A stretch of 64,000 bases of DNA, from the NCBI RefSeq assembly GCF_017948245.1, contig NZ_CP072865.1:1823501-1887500 (forward strand), given 5' to 3'. Positions 28,281 through 36,867 of this stretch are shown in pieces. The position numbers were made by a program, and so were the translations under genes. Each line of letters starts with the position of its first letter. The first letter of the stretch is position 1. Below the pieces are notes generated by a model, which was not told where the DNA came from, made no database searches, and saw only the letters and a list, made by a program, of their open reading frames with translations. This DNA comes from Rhizobium sp. NLR16a (GTDB lineage: Bacteria > Pseudomonadota > Alphaproteobacteria > Rhizobiales > Rhizobiaceae).

Positions 28281-29381
28281 ATGGACAAAGTCGGTATCGG
28301 CATCATTGGATGCGGCAATATTTCGGGCGCCTATCTTACAGCGATGGCCTCCTTTCCCATCCTCGATATCCGCGGCGTCGCTGATCTCAACCGGGAGCTC
28401 GCAGAGGCCAAGGCGCGCGAATTCAACGTTCCCGTCAAATCAGTCGAAGAGCTCTTCGCCGATCCCAAGATCGAAATCATCGTCAATCTGACGATCCCGA
28501 AAGCCCATGTCGCCGTCGCGCTCCAGGCGCTCGATGCGGGCAAACACACGTACTCCGAAAAACCGCTCGGGATTAATTTCGCGGAAGGGAAAAAACTGGC
28601 CGAGGCGGCGCGCGGGCGAAATCTGCGCATCGGCGCGGCGCCCGACACCTTCCTCGGCGGAGGCCACCAGACGGCCCGCGCCCTGATCGACCAAGGCGTC
28701 ATCGGCCAGCCGGTCGGCGGCTCGGCCACCTTCATGTGCCCGGGCCATGAGCGCTGGCATCCGAATCCGGCCTTCTATTACGAAGTCGGCGGCGGGCCGA
28801 TGCTCGATATGGGCCCCTATTACATCACCGATCTCGTCAATCTGCTCGGGCCGGTTTCCCAGGTCGCCGGCTTTGCGACGACGCCGCGGGCCGAACGGCT
28901 CATCACCAGCGAGCCGCGCAATGGCGAGCGCATTCCCGTGCATGTGCCGACCCATGTCGCCGGCATGATGGCTTTTGCCAACGGCGCGGTCGTGCAGATC
29001 GCCATGAGCTTCGACGTCGCCGGCCACAAGCATGTGCCGCTCGAAGTCTACGGAACCGAGGGCACGCTTATCGTCCCCGACCCCAATAAGTTTGCGGGCC
29101 CTGTCGAATATCTGAAGAAGGGCGGCGCCTTCGAGGACCAGCCGGTCACCGCCCCCTATGCCGAGGGCAATTTCCGCTCGCTCGGCGTCGCCGATTTGGC
29201 GCATGCGATCCGCTCGAACCGGCCGCACCGTGCCAATGGTGATCTGGCACTGCATGTGCTCGAAGTCATGGAAGCCTTCCATACAGCGTCCGAGACCGGC
29301 CGGAGGGTGACGATTACCACGGCGGTGGAGCGCCCTGCCCCCCTGTCCGATTCCATCGTCGACGGACGGCTGGCAAAATAA
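28281..29381 (+). CDS. Gfo/Idh/MocA-family oxidoreductase
   Basis: A 366-residue NAD(P)-dependent dehydrogenase. The Rossmann GIIGCGNISG is at residues 7-16, the EKPLG motif with the catalytic lysine at about residues 93-97, and a C-terminal alpha/beta domain follows (GGGPMLDMGPYYITDLVNLLG). Typical reactions are oxidation of a sugar or inositol hydroxyl. AATGGAGGAATTC precedes the ATG. It sits in an operon with the ROK regulator and the ThuA-like gene, an arrangement like thuB-thuA of trehalose catabolism. Confidence 0.92.
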   Translation: MDKVGIGIIGCGNISGAYLTAMASFPILDIRGVADLNRELAEAKAREFNVPVKSVEELFADPKIEIIVNLTIPKAHVAVALQALDAGKHTYSEKPLGINFAEGKKLAEAARGRNLRIGAAPDTFLGGGHQTARALIDQGVIGQPVGGSATFMCPGHERWHPNPAFYYEVGGGPMLDMGPYYITDLVNLLGPVSQVAGFATTPRAERLITSEPRNGERIPVHVPTHVAGMMAFANGAVVQIAMSFDVAGHKHVPLEVYGTEGTLIVPDPNKFAGPVEYLKKGGAFEDQPVTAPYAEGNFRSLGVADLAHAIRSNRPHRANGDLALHVLEVMEAFHTASETGRRVTITTAVERPAPLSDSIVDGRLAK

Positions 29382-29398
29382 TTTCAGGAGGAAAGAGA

Positions 29399-30040
29399 AT
29401 GCGTGAAGCACTGATCGTCTGGGGTGGCTGGAGCGGGCACGAGCCGCAGGAATGCGCCGAAATCATCAAGACCATGCTCGAGGAAGACGGTTTCAAGGTC
29501 TATCTCGAACACGGGACCGAGGCGCTTGCCGACCCTTCGGTCCACGATCTCAGCCTCGTCGTGCCGATCATGACGATGTCGAAGATCGAAAAGGAGGAGG
29601 TCAAGAACCTCGCCGCCGCGATCGAAAGCGGCGTCGGCATCGCCGGTTATCACGGCGGCGCGGGCGACGCCTTCCGCGACTCCGTCGACTACCAGTTCAT
29701 CATCGGCGGCCAGTGGGTCGCCCATCCCGGCAACATCATCGACTATACCGTCAACATCACCCGGCCCGACGATCCGCTGATGGAGGGGATTGCCGACTTC
29801 CCCTATACGTCGGAGCAATATTACATGCATGTCGATCCCTCGAACGAGGTGCTGGCGACGACCAGGTTCACCGGCGAACACGCTTACTGGATCGACGGCG
29901 TCGTCATGCCCGTCGTCTGGAAGCGCAAATACGGCAAGGGCCGCGTCTTCTATTCCTCACTCGGGCACCAGGCCAAGGAATTCGACGTGCCGGAAATGAA
30001 GACCATCTTCCGCCGCGGCGCCAATTGGGCGGCGCGGTAG
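29399..30040 (+). CDS. ThuA-like domain protein
   Basis: A 213-residue protein with the class I glutamine-amidotransferase-like ThuA fold: IVWGGWSGHEPQECAEI at the start, GIAGYHGGAGDAFRDS in the middle and YGKGRVFYSSLGHQ near the end. In rhizobia ThuA partners ThuB in oxidised-disaccharide metabolism; the chemistry is unclear. GGAGGAAAGAGA sits before the ATG. It is the last gene of the ROK-led operon. Confidence 0.88.
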   Translation: MREALIVWGGWSGHEPQECAEIIKTMLEEDGFKVYLEHGTEALADPSVHDLSLVVPIMTMSKIEKEEVKNLAAAIESGVGIAGYHGGAGDAFRDSVDYQFIIGGQWVAHPGNIIDYTVNITRPDDPLMEGIADFPYTSEQYYMHVDPSNEVLATTRFTGEHAYWIDGVVMPVVWKRKYGKGRVFYSSLGHQAKEFDVPEMKTIFRRGANWAAR

Positions 30041-30067
30041 CTTAGCGATTTTCGGTTCACGGGTTCG

Positions 30068-30142
30068 GCTTGCCCCTCATCCGGCTGCCGCCACCTTCTT
30101 CTTCCCGTCAAAACGGGGAGAGGGTTAGGGCAAGGGGCAAGC
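30068..30142. repeat. palindromic intergenic repeat element
   Basis: Outer arms GCTTGCCCCT (30068-30077) and AGGGGCAAGC (30133-30142) match perfectly, with an inner CCCGT/ACGGG hairpin. The core CATCCGGCTGCCGCCACCTT and the tail ACGGGGAGAGGG match the dispersed palindromic elements common between rhizobial genes. A shorter relative lies at 45469-45496. Confidence 0.7.
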
Positions 30143-30149
30143 GTCAATC

Positions 30150-30629
30150 TCACCGCAAAATCAACGCCGTACCATAAAGTCCTAATGCAAACACCGTATG
30201 CGCTAGCAGATTGAAACACCGGACTTTGTTCGGCTTCGGATGTTTCGAAGCAGCCCAGCCGAGGCCGAGGCCCGGCTGCAGCAGGAACCACCCTGCCCCG
30301 ACGGTGACGATGCCGAAAATCCAGGCGGGAAGAAATGTCGGGGCTGCCAACCAGGCCGACCCCATGATGAACACGAAGATCAAACCATAGAGAATGCCGA
30401 CAACGTAATGGCTGATCCAGCCGAGAGCGAGTTCATTTGCATACGGCTCGGCATCGGCGATGTTCTCGTGAAAGACCTTGCCGCGGCCGAGATACCAGAA
30501 CCAGCGGCCGACCGGCGCCCAGTTCGGCGGCGTCTGGCCGAAGACCTTCGTGAGCACAATTGCCCAGAGGTCCATGAGGATGGTTGCGCCGGCGCCGATC
30601 GCCTGGCCGCGCCACAGAATATCGAACAT
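30150..30629 (-). CDS. DUF2938 membrane protein
   Basis: A 159-residue inner-membrane protein with about four membrane segments (residues 8-28, 68-92, 98-118, 138-156). The sequence order GQAIGAGATILMDLWAIVL, RWFWYLGRGKVFHENI and LGWISHYVVGILYGLIF matches my recollection of the DUF2938 family, whose function is unknown. It is a single gene, convergent with the ThuA operon across the palindromic element. Confidence 0.75.
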   Translation of the reverse strand: MFDILWRGQAIGAGATILMDLWAIVLTKVFGQTPPNWAPVGRWFWYLGRGKVFHENIADAEPYANELALGWISHYVVGILYGLIFVFIMGSAWLAAPTFLPAWIFGIVTVGAGWFLLQPGLGLGWAASKHPKPNKVRCFNLLAHTVFALGLYGTALILR

Positions 30630-30771
30630 TGGGAATCACCGGAGAGCGTTGTCATAGAAGAAGCGCCAGAAAACCATTGCAGACGCGCTAGCGCAATGGT
30701 TTCGGCGAGACATTCGCGGAAACATTGCGGCCAAGAGGCGCCCTCGACGGCGCCGTTGTTCCATCATCCGC

Positions 30772-30808
30772 AAAAAGGCATCGGTGCGGGCGCAAATTGA
30801 TGCTTTTC
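30772..30808. promoter_or_regulatory. shared inverted-repeat operator, site A
   Basis: AAAAGGCATC (30773-30782) and GATGCTTTTC (30799-30808) are inverted arms separated by 16 bases, 55 bases before the creatininase start. The same arms with the same 16-base gap occur at 32689-32724 before the ABC operon. A LysR gene lies between the two units and is the likely user. Confidence 0.65.
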
Positions 30809-30863
30809 GCAGGTAGCGTTATTCCCTACTCACTGTCTCGAACGGCAATGGGAGGCGAACGGT

Positions 30864-31661
30864 ATGACGGTGCCATTTTACTGGAACGAATTGGTCAGCG
30901 ACGACTTCGCCGGACTGTCTCCCGACACCACGATCGCTGTCCTGCCGATCGCCTCGACCGAGCAGCACGGGCCGCATCTACCCGTTGCTACCGACGTCGC
31001 TATCGCCAACGGCATGCTCGCCGAATTACGCAAGCAGAAACCGGTCGATCTCAATTGTCTGGTGCTGCCGACGCAAGAAATCGGCAAGGCCAATGAACAC
31101 GTTTACGGCCCGGGAACCTTGTCGCTCGGCGCCGAACTGCTCATTCCAGTCTGGACCGCAATCGGCGGAAAGGTTGCCGAAGCCGGCATCCGCAAGATGG
31201 TGATCGTCAATTCGCATGGCGGCAATGTCGATATCATGAGCATCGTGGCTCGCGAGCTGCGCGTGCGCTATGCGATGGCCGTCGTCTCCACCCAATGGAG
31301 CCGCTTCGGCCATCCCGAGGGCATGATCGGCGATAATGAGCTGAAATACGGCATCCATGGCGGCGAGGTGGAAACGTCGCTGATGCTGTATTTCCGACCT
31401 GATCTGGTGCGGATGGAGAAGGCGCAGAATTTCGCCTCGAAGGCGGAATGGATGCGCGGGCAATCGAAATACATTCAGCCGCTGCCGCCGCATTCGCTCG
31501 CCTGGATCGCCCACGACCTCAATCCCCACGGCGTCGTCGGCAACGCCTCACTCGGGACAGCCGAAAAGGGCGAAGCAATCTGCCGCCATCAGGTCAGGGG
31601 CTTCATAGAGCTGCTCTATGACCTGAAGCGCTACCCGCTTTCCAATCTCTACTCGAAGTAA
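30864..31661 (+). CDS. creatininase-family amidohydrolase
   Basis: A 265-residue metal-dependent hydrolase. The binuclear-site motifs are visible: STEQHGPHLPVATDVAIANG near residues 31-50 (Glu, His, Asp ligands), VNSHGGN near 113-119 and IHGGEVETSLML near 155-166. The family opens cyclic amides (creatinine) and also includes sugar-lactam and formamide hydrolases, so the substrate is open. It has its own promoter region with the shared operator and is convergent with the LysR gene. Confidence 0.87.
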   Translation: MTVPFYWNELVSDDFAGLSPDTTIAVLPIASTEQHGPHLPVATDVAIANGMLAELRKQKPVDLNCLVLPTQEIGKANEHVYGPGTLSLGAELLIPVWTAIGGKVAEAGIRKMVIVNSHGGNVDIMSIVARELRVRYAMAVVSTQWSRFGHPEGMIGDNELKYGIHGGEVETSLMLYFRPDLVRMEKAQNFASKAEWMRGQSKYIQPLPPHSLAWIAHDLNPHGVVGNASLGTAEKGEAICRHQVRGFIELLYDLKRYPLSNLYSK

Positions 31662-31670
31662 GGCGGTGGC

Positions 31671-32621
31671 TCACATCGCGGCGGAAGCATAGGCCGCAAT
31701 GTGGCCCTTCGCCTGCAGCTCCTGCACCAGGCCGGCCAGTTCAGCCAGGAGGTACTCGACGAACAGGCTGGTGGCGGAATCAAGCGGCGCGCGGGCGCGG
31801 GCAAAAAGCTTCATCGGCTGATGGCGCGCATGCGGCTCCGCGATCGGGCGGAAAACCAGTTCGCCCTGCCTGCATTCGGTGATGACATCGAGCGGGTTCA
31901 GGATCGTCAGCCCCGCCCCCGATTTGACCAGCTTCTTCAGCATCTCCGAGGCATTGGTTTCGAGCACCGGTTCGACATGGACGTCGAGGCGCGCCAGGGC
32001 CAGATTGATCACGTCGCGCAGGCTGGTCCCCTGCTGCGCCAGCACCAGGCGCTCCTGGACGATATCCGCGAGATTAATTGGGCCGGGGCCGATCAGATGA
32101 TGGCCGGGCGGCAGAACCACGCCGATCGGTATGTCGAAATTGCCGAGGGTGCGGATGCCGGGCGTTGCCGGAATATTGAATCCGAGGCCGATATCCACCT
32201 CACCTGAAAGCACCGGGTTGACCGTCATCGTGCCGGCGTCGTTGCGTAATTGCATGAAGACGCGCGGATGTTCCGATTGGAACCGGGCGATAATTTCCGG
32301 CAGCGGCCCTGCCGCAAGGCCGACCGTCGTCACCAGCCGAACCTTGCCCGCCTGCTGCATCTTCAGGCTGCGGATACGCCCCTCCAGCCGCTCGTAATTC
32401 TTCAGCACGTCGCGAATATGTTCGATACAGAGCTCGCCGGCGGCGGTGAGCCGCAATCCGCGCGGCAGGCGTTCGAAGAGCGGCGCGCCCATTTCCTCCT
32501 CCAGCGCAAGGATCTGCCGGTTAATCGCAGAAGAGGCCACGTTCAGCCGTGCCGCCGCCTTGCGGATCGAGCCCGAACGCGCGATCTCGTTGATATAGAG
32601 AAGCTTTCTGGAATGCAGCAT
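31671..32621 (-). CDS. LysR-family regulator of the catabolic cluster
   Basis: A 316-residue regulator. The helix-turn-helix is at residues 1-60 (YINEIARSGSIRKAAARLNVASSAINRQILALEEEMG), then the effector-binding domain. The ATG at 32621 has GCAACGAGG before it; the longer frame adds six residues. It lies between the creatininase gene and the divergent ABC operon, and both have the same inverted repeat upstream, so it probably activates both in response to the pathway substrate. Confidence 0.92.
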   Translation of the reverse strand: MLHSRKLLYINEIARSGSIRKAAARLNVASSAINRQILALEEEMGAPLFERLPRGLRLTAAGELCIEHIRDVLKNYERLEGRIRSLKMQQAGKVRLVTTVGLAAGPLPEIIARFQSEHPRVFMQLRNDAGTMTVNPVLSGEVDIGLGFNIPATPGIRTLGNFDIPIGVVLPPGHHLIGPGPINLADIVQERLVLAQQGTSLRDVINLALARLDVHVEPVLETNASEMLKKLVKSGAGLTILNPLDVITECRQGELVFRPIAEPHARHQPMKLFARARAPLDSATSLFVEYLLAELAGLVQELQAKGHIAAYASAAM

Positions 32622-32687
32622 CAGAACCTCGTTGCACAAATATCAGGCACGCAGCGTAAAATGGGCACAGGCTTTTGGTGAGATGCC

Positions 32688-32724
32688 GAAAAGGCATCAT
32701 TGCGCACGAAATTTGATGCTTTTC
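32688..32724. promoter_or_regulatory. shared inverted-repeat operator, site B
   Basis: GAAAAGGCATC (32688-32698) and GATGCTTTTC (32715-32724), gap 16 bases, lie between the divergent LysR gene (start 32621) and the binding-protein gene (start 32804). About ten of the 16 gap bases also match site A. A nested GATGCC-gaaaa-GGCATC hairpin (32682-32698) overlaps the left arm. Confidence 0.65.
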
Positions 32725-32803
32725 AAAGAGCAAAGCAACGGCTCCTATGAAGAAAATCGGACGTCGCCGCGACGGCTGCGAACTCAGAAGGGGAACGTCG
32801 ATC

Positions 32804-33820
32804 ATGCCCATGACAAAGAAGAACAGGGTCTTTTCCGCATTGGCCGGGCTTGGCGGCATGATTGCCTCCATCGCGTCCGCTCAGGCGGCCGACAAGGTCA
32901 CCTATGGCACCAACTGGCTTGCGCAGGCCGAGCATGGCGGCTTCTACCAGGCGGTCGCCGACGGCACCTATGCCAAACACGGCCTCGACGTCACCATCGT
33001 ACAGGGCGGCCCGAACGCCGCCAACAGCGCGCTGCTGATCTCCGGCAAGATCGATTTCTACATGGGCGGGCCGCAGGGCGAGATTTCGGCGGTCGAGCAG
33101 GGCATTCCGCTCGTCGATGTCGCTGCGATCTTCCAGAAGGATCCGCAGGTGCTGATCGCGCACCCCGATGCCGGCATCGAAAAATTCGAAGATCTCGCCA
33201 AGCTGAAGACGCTGTTCCTCGGCAAGGACGGTTATCTCACCTATTTCGAATGGATGAAGGCGAACTTCAAAGGCTTCCGCGACGAACAGTACAAGCCCTA
33301 CAATTTCAGCCCGGCGCCCTTCCTTGCCGACAAGGATTCTGCGCAGCAAGGTTATCTCACCTCGGAACCCTACGAGATTCGGAAGCAGGCCGGCTTCGAG
33401 CCGAAAGTCTTCCTGCTCGCCGACAACGGCTACTCTCCCTACTCGACGATGATCACCACCACGCAGGCGATGATCGACAGCAAGCCCGATCTCGTCCAGC
33501 GCTTCGTCGATGCCTCGATCGAAGGCTGGTACCACTATCTCTACGGCGACAACACCAAGGCCAACGAACTGATCAAAAAGGACAATCCCGAAATGACGGA
33601 TGGTCAGATCGCTTATTCCATCGCCAAGATGAAGGAGTACGGCATCATCGAGTCCGGCGACAGCCTCGACAAGGGCATCGGCTGCCTGACCGAGGCGCAT
33701 TACAAGGGCTTCTTCGACGAAATGGTAGCGATCAAGGTGTTCAAGGCGGAGACGGATTACACCAAGGCCTTCACGACGAAATTCGTCTGCAAGGGCACGG
33801 GAATGGCGATGAAGAAGTAA
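32804..33820 (+). CDS. NMT1/SsuA-type substrate-binding protein
   Basis: A 338-residue periplasmic binding protein of the NMT1/THI5-like group, which carries sulfonates, pyrimidine precursors, taurine or other small N/S compounds. The signal peptide spans residues 1-28 (ending SAQA). Then comes YGTNWLAQAEHGGFYQAVADGTYAKHGLDVTIVQGG, the classic first lobe. AGAAGGGGAAC precedes the ATG at 32804. No thiamine riboswitch signature is visible upstream. It opens the catabolic operon. Confidence 0.9.
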   Translation: MPMTKKNRVFSALAGLGGMIASIASAQAADKVTYGTNWLAQAEHGGFYQAVADGTYAKHGLDVTIVQGGPNAANSALLISGKIDFYMGGPQGEISAVEQGIPLVDVAAIFQKDPQVLIAHPDAGIEKFEDLAKLKTLFLGKDGYLTYFEWMKANFKGFRDEQYKPYNFSPAPFLADKDSAQQGYLTSEPYEIRKQAGFEPKVFLLADNGYSPYSTMITTTQAMIDSKPDLVQRFVDASIEGWYHYLYGDNTKANELIKKDNPEMTDGQIAYSIAKMKEYGIIESGDSLDKGIGCLTEAHYKGFFDEMVAIKVFKAETDYTKAFTTKFVCKGTGMAMKK

Positions 33821-33886
33821 GCCGAAGATTCCGTCGGCGATCCGCCGCATACGGCGGATTCCATTCCCTGATGAACGAGACAGCCA

Positions 33887-34714
33887 ATGCCCCCAGCAGA
33901 AGCTCAGGCCCTATCCCCGAAAGAGATGCGCAAGCGGCCGTTGGTCGTCATGCAATCGGTCTCGAAAGCCTTCTCCACCGGAACCGTCGCCCTTTCGAAG
34001 ATGTCGCTCACAGTGGAGAGCGGCGAGTTCATCAGCCTGCTCGGTCCTTCCGGCTGCGGCAAGTCGACGGCGCTGCGCATCATCGCCGGCCTCGGCGATG
34101 TCACGTCAGGCGCGATCGACTGGCCGAGTTCTCGGATCAATTCCAAGGGCCTTCCGGAGGGGGATATCGGTTTCGTCTTTCAGGAGCCGACGTTGATGCC
34201 CTGGAAGACCGTGTTCGACAATGTGCATCTGCCGCTGAAGCTGAGGCATATTTCGAAGATGGCGGCGCACGACCAGATCTTGGACGTGCTGACAACCGTC
34301 GGCCTGCAGGATTTCGCCAAGGCCTATCCGCGCGAACTATCAGGCGGCATGAAGATGCGCGTTTCGATCGCCCGGGCGCTGGTGACCAAGCCGAAGCTGC
34401 TGCTGATGGACGAGCCCTTTGCGGCTCTCGACGAGATCACCCGCCAGAAGCTGAACGACGACGTGCTCCGGCTCTGGAAGATGACCGGCATCACAGTCAT
34501 CTTCGTCACTCATTCGGTCTTCGAATCCGCCTATCTCTCGAACCGCATCGTCGTGATGAAGGCAAGGCCTGGGCGCGTTCATGCCGACCTACCGCTCACG
34601 ACCAGCCTTGAACGCGATGCCCATTACCGCACCTCGGAAGAATACCGCAGAGCTTGCGAGACGGTGTCGCATTCGCTGATCGGGGCGATCAACGCGGTGG
34701 AGGACCATCGATGA
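33887..34714 (+). CDS. nitrate/sulfonate-type ABC ATPase (SsuB-like)
   Basis: A 275-residue ATPase. Walker A GPSGCGKST (53-61), the Q-loop FVFQEPTLMPWKTV, the signature LSGGMKMRVS (151-160) and Walker B LLMDEPFAALDE are typical of the SsuB/TauB/NrtD branch. It overlaps the permease gene by four bases (ATGA). Confidence 0.93.
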   Translation: MPPAEAQALSPKEMRKRPLVVMQSVSKAFSTGTVALSKMSLTVESGEFISLLGPSGCGKSTALRIIAGLGDVTSGAIDWPSSRINSKGLPEGDIGFVFQEPTLMPWKTVFDNVHLPLKLRHISKMAAHDQILDVLTTVGLQDFAKAYPRELSGGMKMRVSIARALVTKPKLLLMDEPFAALDEITRQKLNDDVLRLWKMTGITVIFVTHSVFESAYLSNRIVVMKARPGRVHADLPLTTSLERDAHYRTSEEYRRACETVSHSLIGAINAVEDHR

Positions 34715-35553
34715 GTGATGAAACGGCCGCGGCGCCGCTGCTTGTCAAAACCACTGCAAGCGCCCGAGGCCGCGATCTGGCGCTGCGCATAATGATCCCG
34801 CTGCTGGTCATCGCGGCGCTGATCCTGATCTGGTATGCCTATGTCCGACTGTCCGGCGTGCCGCCCTATATTCTGCCGGGTCCGGCGGCGGTCGCCAACG
34901 CTTTCATCACGGATTGGGGCACGCTTGCCCCTGCCCTGTGGGTCACCACCAAAATCACGCTGATGTCGCTGATGCTGGCGCTCGTCGGCGGCGTCGGCTT
35001 CGCAGTCTTCCTCGTGCAGTCGCGCTGGATCGAACTCGCTTTCTATCCGCTCGCCGTCGTACTTCAGGTCACGCCGATCGTGGCGATTTCGCCGCTGATC
35101 CTGATCTATACGCCGTCAACGCAGGTGGCGCTTCTGATCTGCGCCTTCCTCGTCGCCTTTTTCCCGATCCTTTCGAATATGGTTCAGGGGCTTAAAAGCG
35201 TCGATCACAATCTCATCAACCTCTTCGAGCTCTACGGCGCCTCGCGCTGGCAGACGCTGCTCTTTCTCAAGCTGCCGGCCGCCCAGCCCTATTTCATGAC
35301 CGGCCTCAGGATAGGCGGCGGCCTTGCGCTGATTGCCGCCGTCGTCGCGGAATTTGCCGCAGGTTCGGCGGGGGCAGGCTCAGGACTCGCCTTCCGGCTG
35401 CTCGAAGCGCAGTACCGGCTCAACATTCCACGGCTCTTCGCGGCGCTGCTGATGCTCTCGCTGCTTGGCGTGGCGATTTTCGCCGTCACCTCGTTCATTT
35501 CGTGGCTTGCCCTGCACCGCTGGCACGAAAGCAGCCTGAAACGGGAAAACTGA
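34711..35553 (+). CDS. nitrate/sulfonate-type ABC permease (SsuC-like)
   Basis: A 280-residue permease with six membrane segments. PPYILPGPAAVANAF near residue 50 and LFELYGASRWQTLLFLKLPAAQPYFMTGLRIG (the ATPase-coupling loop) are characteristic of the SsuC/TauC family. It starts inside the ATPase stop and ends inside the start of the following hydrolase (TGATG), so the three are tightly coupled. Confidence 0.93.
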   Translation: MSDETAAAPLLVKTTASARGRDLALRIMIPLLVIAALILIWYAYVRLSGVPPYILPGPAAVANAFITDWGTLAPALWVTTKITLMSLMLALVGGVGFAVFLVQSRWIELAFYPLAVVLQVTPIVAISPLILIYTPSTQVALLICAFLVAFFPILSNMVQGLKSVDHNLINLFELYGASRWQTLLFLKLPAAQPYFMTGLRIGGGLALIAAVVAEFAAGSAGAGSGLAFRLLEAQYRLNIPRLFAALLMLSLLGVAIFAVTSFISWLALHRWHESSLKREN

Positions 35554-36866
35554 TGACCTATTCCTTCATCTCCCCGCCCAATGCCGGTCGCTTCGTGCTG
35601 AGCAATGCGACCCTGCCCTCCGCCGCCGTCGCCGGTTACGAGGCGCCTGTTGTCGAGGGGCTCGTCCGAGCCGATATCGTCATCGCCGACGGCATCATTG
35701 CTGGTGTACTGCCGCCCGGGGAAGCGCCCGTGGAACTGGCGAAGTCCGACCTGAAGGAGGGCATGGTCTGGCCCTGCTTCGCAGACATGCACACCCATCT
35801 CGACAAGGGCCACATCTGGCCGCGCAACGCCAATCCGGACGGCACATTCCCGGGAGCACTGGAGGCCGTGCGCGCAGACCGCGAGGCGCACTGGTCGGCT
35901 GCCGACGTCAGGAAGCGCATGGAGTTTTCCCTTCGATCCGCCTACGCACACGGCACCAGCCTCATTCGAACCCATCTCGATTCCCTTGCGCCGCAGCACC
36001 GCATTTCATTCGAAGTCTTTGCCGAAATGCGCGATGTCTGGAAGGACAGGATCGCCCTACAGGCGGTGGCGCTGTTTCCGATGGAAAACATGGCGGACGC
36101 GGCCTATTTCGCCGATCTCGTCACTGTGGTCCGCGAAAAGGGTGGGCTGATCGGCGGCGTCACCCGGATGAGCGGCGATCTCGACAGCCAGCTCGACACG
36201 CTGTTCAGCGCTGCGGCCGAGAATGGCCTCGATGTCGACCTTCATGTCGACGAGACCGACGATCCGGCTGCGGAAACCCTGAAGGCGATTGCGCAAGCGG
36301 TGCTGCGCAACCGATTCGGCGGCAAGGTAACGGCAGGCCATTGCTGCTCGCTCGCCCGCCAGGACGAGGAGACGGCAAAACGCACGGTCGATCTCGTCGC
36401 GGAGGCCGGTGTCGCCATCGTCTCGCTGCCGATGTGCAACACGTATCTGCAAGACCGCTATCCCGGCCGCACACCACGCTGGCGCGGCGTCACCCTGTTC
36501 AAGGAACTGGCCGCGGCCGGCGTCGCGACGGCAGTCGCCTCCGACAATACCCGCGATCCCTTCTATGCCTACGGCGATCTGGATCCGGTGGAGGTGTTCC
36601 GCGAGGCGGTCCGTATCCTGCACCTCGACCATCCGCTGGATACGGCGGCACGCGTCGTCACCACCTCGCCCGCCGATATTCTCGGCCGGCCGGATATGGG
36701 GCGTATCGCCGTCGGGGCCGCGGCCGATCTCGTACTCTTCAGCGCCAGGCGCTGGAGCGAATTTCTTTCCCGTCCGCAGTCCGACCGCGTCGTCCTTCGC
36801 CGCGGCAAGGTGATCGACCGCAGCCTGCCGGACTATCGTGAACTCGACAGCGTCGTTGGAGCCTGA
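35553..36866 (+). CDS. cytosine deaminase-family amidohydrolase
   Basis: A 437-residue metal-dependent hydrolase of the CodA/amidohydrolase superfamily. Metal-site motifs: DMHTHLDKGH near residues 75-84, HVDETDDP near 231-238, GHCCSL near 263-268 and the catalytic SDNTRDPF near 330-337. CodA-type enzymes deaminate cytosine, isoguanine or creatinine. Coupled translation with the transporter permease suggests the imported compound, or the product of the creatininase-like enzyme, is its substrate. Confidence 0.87.
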   Translation: MTYSFISPPNAGRFVLSNATLPSAAVAGYEAPVVEGLVRADIVIADGIIAGVLPPGEAPVELAKSDLKEGMVWPCFADMHTHLDKGHIWPRNANPDGTFPGALEAVRADREAHWSAADVRKRMEFSLRSAYAHGTSLIRTHLDSLAPQHRISFEVFAEMRDVWKDRIALQAVALFPMENMADAAYFADLVTVVREKGGLIGGVTRMSGDLDSQLDTLFSAAAENGLDVDLHVDETDDPAAETLKAIAQAVLRNRFGGKVTAGHCCSLARQDEETAKRTVDLVAEAGVAIVSLPMCNTYLQDRYPGRTPRWRGVTLFKELAAAGVATAVASDNTRDPFYAYGDLDPVEVFREAVRILHLDHPLDTAARVVTTSPADILGRPDMGRIAVGAAADLVLFSARRWSEFLSRPQSDRVVLRRGKVIDRSLPDYRELDSVVGA

Positions 36867-36867
36867 C

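Noticed and set aside
32640..32803. Thiamine (TPP) riboswitch before the NMT1-type operon
   Set aside because: The conserved CUGAGA and paired elements of a THI box are not visible; an inverted-repeat operator explains the region better.
32632..34611. Plus-strand open frame of 659 codons across the SsuA-like and SsuB-like genes
   Set aside because: It is a different frame of the same strand with low-complexity Arg-rich translation; the in-frame binding protein and ATPase explain the region.
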